Of a DNA stretch of 64,000 bases, positions 13,101 to 23,729 are shown in pieces. A program made the translations under genes and the position numbers. Numbering within the stretch: the first letter of the stretch is position 1; every line of letters starts with the position of its first letter. The notes beneath the pieces are model-generated. The model was not told the DNA's origin and did not search any database. It saw only the letters and a program-made list of their open reading frames with translations. This DNA comes from Hemerocallis citrina (taxonomy: Eukaryota > Streptophyta > Magnoliopsida > Asparagales > Asphodelaceae): the NCBI GenBank assembly GCA_017893485.1, contig CM030362.1, positions 30,670,089 through 30,734,088 of the forward strand. The letters are read 5' to 3'.

Positions 13101-13581
13101 AAAATAACAAAGAATTTCATGAACAAAAATTTAAAATCCAAATAAATAGATAAATAATCCAAATGAAAACAATATAAGTTGGCTTGAAAATAAATTTGGA
13201 ATTCGCTAATAAAATCAGATCAAGTACGAAAACAAAATAATTCGATAAATGTACTTTAATTTGAATCATCAAGAAATAACAATTAATTATCATAACCCTA
13301 ATAATAATAAAATCGTACAACAAAATAATATTTGGGTTTAACAATTTATTAGAAATAATACAATAATAATAATATATTTGATTTGGGCTCAACTGTAAAT
13401 AGTCGATTAATAAGAAATAGAAAATAAGATCAAAATACACCATTATCTAAAATGAATAAAATTTTTGATTAGAAACCACTTTAATAAAATATCCGAAAAT
13501 AATTTAGCACAAATTAAATTTATAAAAATCAAATTATAGAAAATTCCCGAAAAATACTAATTTTCGGGAATGGGGGTTACA
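7193..13581 (-). mobile_element. Solo LTR, family A (copy A1), minus strand, split by another LTR
   Basis: On the minus strand the LTR starts TGTAACCCCCATTCC (at 13581) and ends GGGCGTGACA (at 7193). Target duplication ATTTA is exact at 7188-7192 and 13582-13586. Without the nested insertion at 9779-12683 and its GAGGT duplication it is about 3,479 bp, close to the 3,340 bp of copy A2. A TATA-like TATAAATG lies near 12886 on the minus strand. Internal segments (CTTATGGGTGACG region, CATCGAACCTGTGGTA, AAGTCTAAGACG) match A2 and A3. Long LTRs with these ends are typical of plant Tekay/Del chromoviruses, but that assignment is inference because no coding region remains. Confidence 0.88.
9779..12683 (-). 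mobile_element. Solo LTR, family B (copy B1), minus strand
   Basis: It begins TGTAACACCCCGAATTCC and ends GAATGTTACA on the + strand, with exact 5 bp target duplications GAGGT at 9774-9778 and 12684-12688. It therefore inserted into solo LTR A1. It is homologous over its length to 17517-20993 (shared CCACAGGATCTTTACACTTC, GGTCCGAGGG, CCATGAC segments). A minus-strand TATA box (TATAAATA) lies at about 12095-12102, so the LTR is oriented on the minus strand. Several GTCGAC palindromes lie at about 11148-11388. No internal domain remains. A Ty3/gypsy assignment is likely but unproven. Confidence 0.85.
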
Positions 13582-13891
13582 ATTTATAAATAAAAAAAAT
13601 CAGAACAGACACAAGAAGGTCGTCCGATATTTTTTTCCCTTTTATTTTTTTTTATTTTCTATGGAATATAGCTTATATGATTTTCTATGCGTATAAAGTT
13701 AATTTGAGATTGGTTTGATTTTTTTGATCAACGGATGAGATTGAATGGTCCTATAGGAGTTGTTATGTGCTCAAATGCGTACAATTTTTTTTATTTTTCA
13801 AATGTGTTGGACTAAAAAAAAATTATTTTTTTTTTCAATGGATGAGATTCAAGATTTTAAAAAATCATCCACCGTTAGACAAAATTTTGGG

Positions 13892-16800
13892 TGTAACCCC
13901 TGTTTTCATTAATACGTATTTTTAAAGTTTTTTTTTTCCGTATTTAATTCTCAGTATTTTATAACTATTTTCCCATAATTGATTTTATTGTTTAAACTAT
14001 TTTAGAACCCAATTCTTTATTATAATCCCAAGTTGTATTTTGGTTTTATTAATTGTTAATATGAGCCCAAGTTTACATTTTGATTTTATTATCTATTTAA
14101 TGTGAGCCCAAATTCTATTTTGATTTTATTATGTATTAATTCGAAGCCCAACTATTTACTTGTTATTTTAAGCCCAATCCCATATTCTGTTTTATTTTAT
14201 TATTATATTTAAATTGAGCCCAAAAGATCAGCCCAAAATCCTAATTATTTTATTTAAATATTTAGAGCCCATTTATTGAAGCCCAAACCCAGTACCCATA
14301 TTTCTACAGACATATTATCCTACTCCTATCCGTATAGAATTTATTCTCTCCCCACTATTCTGTCCCGTTCTCCAACTCCTCCCCACTCCTCAATACCCGT
14401 ACCGGCACTTTCTCCCATGTTCTGATAACTGCCCCACTTCTCACCCCCACTAACTTCTTATTATATTATATTACAAACTCCCTACCCCGTTCTCTCTCTC
14501 TCCCATACTATCCCCTCCCCCACTCTGTTTCTCTAACAAAACAGAGAAGCCAAACAGAGACCCACAACCCGAATCCATCCTCTTCTTCTCCGCTCTCACT
14601 CATCCCCAACCTCCCATCTCCCCCGCTCGACACTCCCCGTCGCTCACCTCGAGCTCCGTCGTCGAGCTCTTCGCCGTCACTGTGCCGCCCCCCCTCATCC
14701 TGCGCTGCCGCTCCACCGCGCCTCTGTGCCGCATCGTCTTCATCATCCCTTGCTCCCCCTCGCATCTCCCCTCCCGTTCTCTCCTCGACGCCACTCAAGC
14801 TCGACCCCGTCGCTGCTCCCACTTCGCCTCCCGCTCAATCCAGCGCCCTCCGTCGTCACTCAGTCGCCCCGCTCGAGCACCGCACTCCGCCGCTCAGCCG
14901 TCCAGTCGTCCCCGTCCGCTCACCTTTTCCACCGCACTGTTGCTCCCCATTCGCCTGCCCCCATTGCCGACTCAGTCGCAGCAGTCGCGCATCGCAGCCA
15001 TTGTCAAAGTACCCATCGCTACTCTCCGCCAGTCGTCGCAAGCCCGACCCTGACGAACTCTGCCTCCTCCTCGCCGTTCGCTTCCCCGAAGTCCCCGCCG
15101 CTCGCTTCGTCGACAGCCGCAGCCTCTTCCTTTACCTCCCGCAGTCAACTCCTCTCCAGTCGTCCGCTCCCCACAAGCCGTCGCCAGCCCAGTCGCATCG
15201 CCGTCGAACCCCGTCCACCTCCCGTCAAAGCCCCACCAGTCATCGCTGCCGTGCTCCCTGAGTGCGCGCCGTTGCTGCCCCATTCTTCCTCTCTCTCTCT
15301 CTCTCTCTGTTTGTGTTGGAGAAGAAGAAGAAGAAGTGTGCCGTGTGATATCGGGTTGATTTTTATTGAATTAATGTTGGTTGATTGGGTGCATTGTTGC
15401 TGTTGGTGTTTTGGTGTTTGGGTTACCACCATTTAACTGTATTGGTATTGCACGGGTGTTTGGTGTTATGAAGTAGGGGATTGGACTGAAGGGTTTAGTG
15501 GTGTTGCAATCTGATTGTAGTGGAGTGTGATTGGAGTGTTTGTTGAAATTTGTGAAGGAGTTAGTTACTGGAGTGAAGTTGCTATTTGGGAGCTTTGCTA
15601 TCTTGGAGTGGTTGAAAGGAGTTGTTGCTGCTTACTATTTGGAGTTTGCTATTTTTGGAAGATTGCTGATTTGGCATGGCTGCCATAAATATCTCGCACT
15701 TGTTCTCCTGCCCGGGATACTGATCCCGTTATTCTCTCTCAAATTTCATCGTCGTCAAATACCAGGCAAGTGTCTCTTGTACAATTTTATTGTTCTAGTA
15801 CAGGCCTTTGTAAAAATACCGCAAGTATATTATTTTTGACTCCAATTCGCATTCATAAGTCGAATTGATACCCGTTTCCATACATAATCCGTATCCCGTA
15901 TTCGTACAAGATCACGAATACTTTGTTGCCATGTCCGTTGCATGAACACGATACACATATATACTACATGATATTGTGCATGAATTGCTTGTTGTTAGGT
16001 TGCATGTTGTTATAATATCTTTTATTCTTGATTAAGTGTTATGCATGTCATTAGTTGCATCACATGTTTTATAAGTCCTGAAATATGTTTCCTGCCTCGT
16101 ATAAGTCTTGATACTTGATCTTGTCATGTTACTCTTGCCATGTTACCCGTCCTTGTTCTTGCATGTAGTTTTTGTTCATGTTTGAATTATAATTAAAAAG
16201 ATTACAAGCCGGGGTATAAAGGGAAAAGATTTAGTAGTGGGCAATATAGAAGAGCGTACTCGGTCGGGGGCTCGTGGTTCCTCGCTGCAAATTTGTAAGT
16301 TACAAGTTACAAGTTTGCTAAATTACAGGTTTACATGTTCACGTTACAAGACACACTAACTACATGTTCTACATTGCACGTATCTTAATACAAGATATAC
16401 TTGACTCGACTTGACTTGACTTGACATGACATGACATGATTCCTGAGTACGTGACCTATAGAATCCACCACTAGTCTAAACGTTCACTTGATTGTGGATA
16501 GCAACCATGTGGTATGGGACGCATGAAGTGCTACCTAGTTAGGTTAATAAAAGACATGATACTTACACGTATACTTGCATGATCCGTTTACATGTTACAT
16601 GTTATGATGACTGGTTTACTTGTTTACATGTTACGCATTCATGTTGACACGTTTACTTGCTTACTCGTTTACATGTTACATGTTACTATGGATTATTTAA
16701 ATTGTTCACATGCATGCTAATTGTTCCACGATATCTTGTTCTTGATTCTGTCATATGTTGTATTTGCTCTATCATATGATTCTTGATTCGCTGTTCTTTC

Positions 16801-17231
16801 CTGCTTTTGTTTCATTCTATTTTTGTCCCGTAGCTTGTACCACTTGCGGCCCGTGACTTGTATTAACGGGTACCACTTGTTTCTTTCCTTGTAATAATAT
16901 ACTTGCAGGCCCCGATGGAGAATTACCCGAAGGTGTTGCCGAGCAGAGATTCTAGTCTTGTTTAGTTTCATGTTATTTTAATTCATGTTTATTCATGTAA
17001 TCCTTGTTGTAATCCGGACGTGTTTGACCCGTAACTATGTTTCTTTCCAGTTGTTGGTTCATGTAATATTCATGTATTTTGTTATCCTGTTGTGATTTTA
17101 TTTGCTTTCGTGGTTGAAATAGTTATCTTGTTGTTGAGTTAAATTTACAGCTTATGAATGATGTATCTACATCATTCGCTGGGCCTCAGTTACGTGCCTG
17201 TGTTCCTGTATTCTGGGAAGCGGGGCGTGAC
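13892..17231 (+). mobile_element. Solo LTR, family A (copy A2), plus strand
   Basis: TGTAACCCCTGTTTTC at 13892 and GGAAGCGGGGCGTGACA ending at 17231 define a 3,340 bp LTR with exact TTGGG duplications at 13887-13891 and 17232-17236. The C- and CT-rich segment at 14480-15300 is the presumed transcript leader. Long open frames there, on both strands and in several frames at once, are Pro/Ser/Arg-rich by-products of GC-rich sequence. The element lies in the opposite orientation to A1, about 305 bp away, in the same MITE. Confidence 0.9.
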
Positions 17232-17325
17232 ATTGGGTTTCAACGACTACGAGCACAACTCAAATTTCCTATTTCTAAAGCCCAAATATGGAAATTTTGA
17301 GTCTTAACGACTGCAAATGCTCTTA

Positions 17326-17516
17326 CAAATTGATGGGAGTTTTAATGGAAGGCAAAATTTGAACAAAAAACTAGTGGACATCTTACCCTAATCATCGTCA
17401 ATAACTTGTTAAGATAAACAAAATCAATTAGCCTGTTATCAGAATTTTTTTAATATAAAATAATAAAACTGAAGAACAACCCTCTAACCTTCTAACTCTA
17501 GCCCTAATCCTCTAAT
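17326..17516. other. Short spacer with palindrome half-sites and CCCTAA-like tract
   Basis: It contains ATCGTCAATAACTTGTTAAG and AGCCTGTTATC, matching the motif of the 4-7 kb and 30-32 kb regions, and ends in CCCTCTAACC-type sequence like that near 6530-6620. This suggests continuity with the DNA left of the MITE. Confidence 0.5.
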
Positions 17517-18919
17517 TGTAACGCCTCGAATTCGAAATAAGACCGAATTCGAGATTTCCACAGGATCTTTACACTTCACTTTGTACAATTTTACAAGGAA
17601 ATTTAAAATTTTCATTATACATCAGAGTTCTTTACAATTTTGTACACAGCGGAAAATAAAATGAATTACAACATTGAAAATAATATACAACTTGTACAAC
17701 TTTATCAATGTAATTAATCAACATCATCATAACATCTTTACTTCTTCATGAAAATGTACCTGCATAATAAGCTGTGGGCACGTCAGTTACTTACAACTGA
17801 CGAAAATGTTATACTCGATCATCCTCTCTATGTCGTACATATAACGATCTCAATACTTTAATAAACCACAAATTTTGAATGCAAATAAAGTGTTAAATGT
17901 GACTACACTAAACATGTAAGTGTATGCCTTAATGCCTAATGCACACATTTTATACTAAGATGACACCAATGCATACTTGTTCGGATTCTATGCATCTCAT
18001 ACGACATAGGTCCGAGGGCAAGCATCAACGTACTCCACAATAAAGGGTTTGATCCCTCACCATGACAAACTACCCAGTAATAAAACAAGGTCAAGACGTT
18101 CCACGAGTATGGATCCCAGTCCCAGAGAACCACCGCAGCAAGACCCCCGCCCGACTGTTATACAGACTCCTCGTCGTGCGAACTTCCCGCAAGTGCCCCT
18201 CTAGCCTCGGTATACGTATATACTTTGGAGTACGGCAAACTATCCGCTCGACTACGCATAGTCACGGATTTAAAATAAAAGCTCGTCTCCCACGAGGCAA
18301 CCACAGTCCCAGAGTACACCGCCCGACTGGTCTATAGTCCCGGTGAACCGCCGCAGCAAGACCACCGCCCGACCATATAAAGAGCCCCACTTACGTTTGT
18401 CCAAGTTTTACCACATCTTCACTTATGTGCCTAGTTCTTAAGTTCAAGACATGAATCAATTACAACCCCTAGAGTTAGCTTTAACCCCCTACTGGACTTA
18501 ATCACAAAACCGAAATAGATCCATAGCCATATCTCAAAATATATCAATAATTTAATTTAACTTGTCGGTACCCGGGGCCTCACTACAACTCTAGATCACA
18601 ACTTTTCATGTACTCGATTTCATGGGTACTCATACCCTCCAATAAACATGTCTTAAACTTAAATATTCGTATCTTCAACCTATTCATAAGTAGATCAATG
18701 TCTTGCCTTAATACTTATTCACAAAGTAATCATTTTCTTAGTCTTGACACTATTCATGATTCACTTATTCATTCATACTCTAATAATTCTTCTCAAGACC
18801 ATAAATTCATCACATGAAATCATATTAAACAAATTCAAGCTCATACAATGTTTCAACTCACTTCAAAATATTCTTTAAAGAAAATAAGAGTGTAATCTCT
18901 TCAAGAGAAATTACTTCAC

Positions 18920-19260
18920 AAAATAATATTTTACTCTTCTTCACAAAAGAAAATTCTATTCTCAAATAATAAATTTTGAAGTCACATAATTCATTTTCAT
19001 ATCTCAAATTTCTATTTTTATATATCAAATATCCATGAAAATTTCAGAAATTATTTCTAATAAATTTCATATCATTTTACAAGAATAATACAATATTTTA
19101 CTCTTCTTCACAAAAGAAAGTTCTATTCTCAAATAATAAATTTTGAAGTCACATGATTCATTTTCCTATATCAAATTTCCATTTATATATATCAAATATC
19201 CATGAAAATTTCTGAAATTATTTCTAATAAATTTCATATCATTTTACAAGAATAATACAA
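18920..19260. repeat. 166 bp tandem duplication inside LTR B2
   Basis: TATTTTACTCTTCTTCAC starts at 18928 and again at 19094, followed by near-identical sequence down to CATTTTACAAGAATAATAC. There are two copies with a few substitutions. Copy B1 does not show it, so the duplication is specific to this LTR. Confidence 0.8.
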
Positions 19261-20888
19261 TTTTCCCCAAATTTTTCTAGCATTAAAAACACCCCTAATA
19301 TCAATCAAAAACCAAAAAAAAATAAAAGGGCACCTCAGGTTTCGAACAAGGCACCCCACACAGCACCTAGAGCGCCTAAAGTCAGCCCCACTAGCCACTA
19401 AGCCCATGTGGGCTTTGTGTTATAAATGTAGGCCGAACCCACTATATAATCATGTTCCACTGTTTCTATATTAAAACCGAAATCAAAAAAAAGAAAGGGG
19501 TTGCCAGGATTCAAACTTGCGACCAATACTAACAGGCGCGCTACAGTACATGATCTAAAAGGGCCTCCACTAACTAATAAGTCTAATAGTAATTTCTGTT
19601 GTGAAAATATACTAATGTGCTTTTGTTCAACCGTACTGTTATTCACTTATTTTCACAAACTCGATTATTCATTTGATCTGATCTTTCTACTTGATCAAAA
19701 TTTTCCCATTCATACTGAGTTTTTTCAAAAACAGTCAATTACGAATTTTTTGTTGATAGCTTAAACTTGGTATTAATAAAAGAAAACATTATTTCCTTTC
19801 TTTAATAACCATAAATTTGCATCATTCCAAAAAGTAGCAATATATTTCTTTTTAATCACTTTATAAGATTTTATTTGTTCTCAAAATGAACTTTACTACA
19901 ATTTGTTTTCAAAAGAGAATTTTAACATATAAGTTATATAATTTTGACATGTACAATTATCAAGCACACTAGTGTGATTCATGACATTAATTAAAAATAT
20001 CTTTCTTTCTAATTATCAAGGCTTATATTGAATATAACAATGTTTCTATAAATTTTCATACAAAGGGCATGTACAAATTTACAAACACACTAGCATGATT
20101 CATGGCATAAATACTTTTATCAATCCTCTTCTTTCTAATTATCATGGTGACAGTTAGTTACATAATCACAATAAGATTTTTTCATTCATGGTAGACTATA
20201 TTAACATGGATTTTGTTGACATACATCACATCATGTTCAATCTATGCTACTCATTTATAAATTTAAGCATGCATTCTCTACATTTAGAAAGTAAGAAACC
20301 ACCCACCTCTTATGGAGAGTAACAACTAAGAATAAAGAGACTTCTTCTTGCTCCTAGCTCCAACTAGCCCCTCCTTGTCCTTTTCCTCCTAGCAAGCCTC
20401 CAAAGCACAAGAAATACTCTCTTCTCTCTTTCTTTTTCCTCTCTTTATTTTTGTTTAGTTTAAGTGTGACAAGAGAAGAAAAATAAGGGGTGTATTTATA
20501 GGACAAGGTGAGGGTTTAAATTGCAAATCTCACCACCTAATAACTCCTCACAAAACTCTCTACTTTCCTACCTCTTCACTTCTCCAACTCCCTAAACCCC
20601 AAATCTGGCTTTCCCTCTTCCCAACCGAAACCAAGCACTCAGAGAAAAGCCCAACCTCCAACTCCTCATCTTCCAAATTCCCAAAATCGGCCCCAGCTTC
20701 GTCCATGTCAGCAGCATTTTTTTTTTTTTTTGCTGCTGTCTCATTTCAAGTGGGCCTCCATTTGTTAATGACTTCACTAACAAATTGAAACAGCCAAATC
20801 TTGCCTTTTCAACCACGTGGGCCCCCATTTAATACAACCACGTGGGCCCCCATTTAATACACATTTCACACATTAAGCCACCATACTC

Positions 20889-20893
<5 letters not shown>

Positions 20894-20962
<69 letters not shown>
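20894..20962. repeat. (TA)n microsatellite, about 34 repeats
   Basis: An uninterrupted TA dinucleotide run near the right edge of LTR B2. Confidence 0.97.
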
Positions 20963-20967
<5 letters not shown>

Positions 20968-20993
20968 ATTTTTAGAAATTACGGGGTATTACA

Positions 20994-21352
20994 CACAATA
21001 TTTACGTAAAAATGCATAAATAAAATAAATACACATACTCCAAAAATTTATTTTTGAAAACGAATACTCTCAAATACGCCCACTAAAACACGTGCGTCGC
21101 ACGTAAAAACACCGGAATACTAAATTCGAATTTATCAACAGAAAAATGTTAAAATAGTAAAAATAAAAATATAAGAAAATATCTTTATTAATTTTATATA
21201 TTCCACGCCGTAATTGCTACGTACATAGAAAACACGTACATTACACGTATAAAACTATTTTAATAAAAATAAGGAAAAATGAATTTTCTTTATAAAAATA
21301 TATTTGAATACCTAAAATAAATAATTTAAATACATAGAAAATATTACACATA
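20994..21352. other. AT-rich spacer, nothing recognised
   Basis: No gene is seen. CACGTGCGTCGCACGT near 21090 is a hairpin-forming motif like that near the ends of the small Helitrons in this window, but no CTAG terminus follows. Confidence 0.4.
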
Positions 21353-21357
21353 GCGAC

Positions 21358-22017
21358 TGTTGCCGCTAAATTCGGTGTGGGGGCAAGCAGATGAATTTGT
21401 GAGTTCGTAGAAAACCTGAATAGCAAACACCTAACCTGTTCCGCCGGAGCTTGACCGTTGACTCCCGCCGTGCACCTGCAAAAAGTGCGAGACACCGGGG
21501 TTGTTCCCGGCGACGCACCCTCCGACGCTCAAGTCAGTAACCAGAAATGATTATGAAAGAGCGTTTAACTAGAGAAAGATTGATTACCTCTTAATGGAGA
21601 TGGGTGAGGGGTATTTATAGGCGTTTTAGGGACTGGTTTTAGGAATGTAATCCCCGTGATTAGATAAGGAATATTCCCCGTAATCAGATAAGGCATGTAA
21701 TCTGATAAGGTATATCCCATATAATCAGTTAAGGAATTTAATCCCTAATCCCCAGTGAAAAGATAGCTGTGAATCATGGCCGTTGATTTAGATCTAATCA
21801 GGGACCTTGATTGTATCTTGTCGGATCGGGTTGGTAGCGGGTCGAAACCCGTACCCAGCTGAGGTGGATCCGTTTGCGGGTTATTGGATCTGTGAGAAGG
21901 AGACCCAGTACCCGCTTCGGACCCATTTGCATGTGAAATTACCGTTTTACCCCTGAGCTTTAAGATTCGAGTCCGATGTGAACGGTCCCGATTTAATCCT
22001 ATTTTTTAGCCATATCA
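21358..22017 (-). repeat. 3' LTR of the Tat-type element
   Basis: TGTTGCCGC...GCCATATCA on the + strand, 660 bp. It carries a TATA box (TATTTATA on +, about 21612-21619) reading on the minus strand. It differs from the other LTR at three positions. Confidence 0.95.
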
Positions 22018-22034
22018 CGAGCCCCCCACTCCTA
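22018..22034 (-). other. Polypurine tract of the Tat-type element
   Basis: On the minus strand AGGAGTGGGGGGC lies directly before the 3' LTR, as expected for the plus-strand DNA synthesis primer. Confidence 0.75.
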
Positions 22035-22960
22035 AAGACTGAGTGTAATCAGCCTTTGAGGAGTAGTTTAACTGTTCTAATGGCGTACGGGATTTTATCG
22101 GTGTTCTTAAGGGAGTTTGGAATCTTGCTCGGGGTGTAACAGTGTTATTATGGGCTTGTAAAATGCCCAAAAGTATTCTCAGAATTTTCTGGATTTTTGG
22201 TGATTTTTTTGAATTTTTTATTCATTTTCCGAATTAAATACTTAATTATCTAAAATATTAATTAATTATTCTAATTTAATAATTATTTTTCCAGAATTTA
22301 AAAATAATTTTTTCTGAATTAATAATTATTTTTAGAATTTTTAATTAATTTTTTCGATTTTTAAATGTTTTTTTCGGATTTTTTAAATAAAAAAAACAAT
22401 TAAATAAATAAATAAATAATTTAAATATTACCTGGACACGTGGCCGATTTCTGGCCGTCCATCATGACCAGATGAGCACGCATCGTGAGGCAGATCGCGA
22501 TCTTGACGCGTGGCACGTTTCTGGCCGTCCATCATGATCAGATCTGCGCGCATCGTGATGCAGATCACGATCGGGACACGTGGCGCGTTCCTGAGCGTCG
22601 ATCGTGTCCCGACGCGAATTTTGAGACGATCGGACGGATCGTGTTGGTCGGTCACTTTTTTTCTTCATTTACAGCGTCGGCAATTCGGCACCTCGGTTCG
22701 GTGCTTCGGCGAAGACAGCTCGGCTCGGCCAGATGCCACGTGGCAGTGCCACGTGGCGCATCTTTTTTTTTTTTTTTTTTCTCTCTCTCTTTCTTTCTTT
22801 CTCGCTGCTTCTTCTACTTCTTCTCCGTCTTCCTCTGTTCTTTCTCGTCTTCGCTCTCCTTCGTCTTCGCGACAGCGTGCCGGAGCTCGGAGCTTGGCGG
22901 AGGGGAGAGAGGAGCTCGGAAGCGTTCGACGAAGGGGCCGGAGCTCGCGGCGTGGAGCTC
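22035..22960 (-). other. Noncoding spacer of the Tat-type element, AT-rich then GC-rich
   Basis: 22035-22430 is AT-rich. From 22430 short repeats such as ACACGTGGC and GATCGCGATC appear. From 22860 the sequence is GC-rich. Open frames on both strands overlap each other and show no domain. Confidence 0.6.
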
Positions 22961-22977
22961 GACGGTGAGTTCGCGAA

Positions 22978-23466
22978 GGAGGCAATGGGTTCGGCACTGT
23001 TGGAGCTCGGAGGTGAGCTTCGCAGCAAGGCTCGGCGCGAATGGAGCTTCGGCCAGACAAGGAGCTTCGGCGAAGTTGAAGCTCGAAGCAATGGAGGGCT
23101 CGGCATCGCGAGGTGCCTGCGGAGCTTGAGCTCCGTAATGGAGCTCATCGGAGTTGGTCTCGCGATGGGCTGAGTTCGGCATTGGAGACGGCGGGGTCGA
23201 GCTCGCGCGAAGGAGGCAATGGGTTCGGCACTGTTGGAGCTCGGAGGTGAGCTTCGCAGCGAGGCTCGGCGCGAATGGAGCTTCGGCCAGACAAGGAGCT
23301 TCAGCGAAGTTGAAGCTCGAAGCAATGGTGGGCTCGGCATCGCGAGGTGCCTGCGGAGCTTGAGCTCCGTAATGGAGCTCATCGGAGTTGGTCTCGCGAT
23401 GGGCTGAGTTCGGCATTGGAGACGGCGGGGTCGAGCTCGCGCGAAGGAGGCAATGGGTTCGGCACT
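22978..23466 (-). repeat. 234 bp tandem repeat, two full copies plus a partial
   Basis: GGAGGCAATGGGTTCGGCAC starts at 22978, 23212 and 23446, a period of exactly 234 bp. The first two copies are nearly identical. 234 is a multiple of three, so minus-strand frames stay open through the array (a 78-residue repeat), but several frames do so at once and none has a recognised domain. Confidence 0.9.
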
Positions 23467-23729
23467 GAAGATGGAGGTCTTCGATGGGTTTGCTTCGCAT
23501 GGACGCTCGGTGTAGAATTGAACTGGTTTTTTGGTTTTGGCGGGAGAGGGGAGAATAAGGAATTGGGCTGACGTGGCTTGATGGGTTCGGATCCATTAAC
23601 GGGTCGACCCCGGCCCACGTGCACTTTTTTTTTTTGTTTGTGTTCGGATCCCTTAACTTAAGGTTCGGATCCCTTAAGCGGGTCGGGTTCGGATTCCTTC
23701 GCTCTCGCTGCTGTTCATGTTCTTTCTCT

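Larger units (their letters stand above)
6796..17322. mobile_element. PIF/Harbinger-type MITE (copy M1), split by two solo LTRs
   Basis: The left terminus GAGCATCTGTAGTCGTT (6796) pairs with the right terminus AACGACTGCAAATGCTC (ending 17322), with TTA target duplications at 6793-6795 and 17323-17325. MITE sequence occupies about 6796-7192, 13587-13891 and 17237-17322, roughly 790 bp; the rest is two inserted solo LTRs. TTA duplications and this terminus also mark copies at 35047, 37829 and 39225. Noncoding; the interior carries GGACGCAAGAT-type inverted motifs. Confidence 0.8.
17517..20993 (-). mobile_element. LTR, family B (copy B2), minus strand
   Basis: The + strand start TGTAACGCCTCGAATTCG and the end CGGGGTATTACA give TG...CA limits. 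The order of conserved segments follows B1 (CCACAGGATCTTTACACTTC, GTCCGAGGGCAAGC, TCCCTCACCATGAC). A minus-strand TATA box (CCTATAAATACACC) lies near 20490-20504. The flanks CTAAT and CACAA do not match, so no target duplication is seen. It carries a 166 bp tandem duplication at about 18928-19260 and a 69 bp TA microsatellite near its right end. Confidence 0.75.

Noticed and set aside
14508..15436. Long open frames (up to 236 codons) on both strands
   Set aside because: They overlap in several frames at once, are Pro/Ser/Arg or Gly/Arg low-complexity, and lie in the GC-rich leader part of solo LTR A2. The homologous part of A3 (60200-60900) does not preserve one frame.
7193..17231. One 10 kb DNA transposon with long inverted repeats (TGTCACGCCC...GGGCGTGACA)
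   Set aside because: Each inverted half has its own TG...CA limits and its own exact 5 bp duplication (ATTTA and TTGGG), so they are two separate solo LTRs in opposite orientation.
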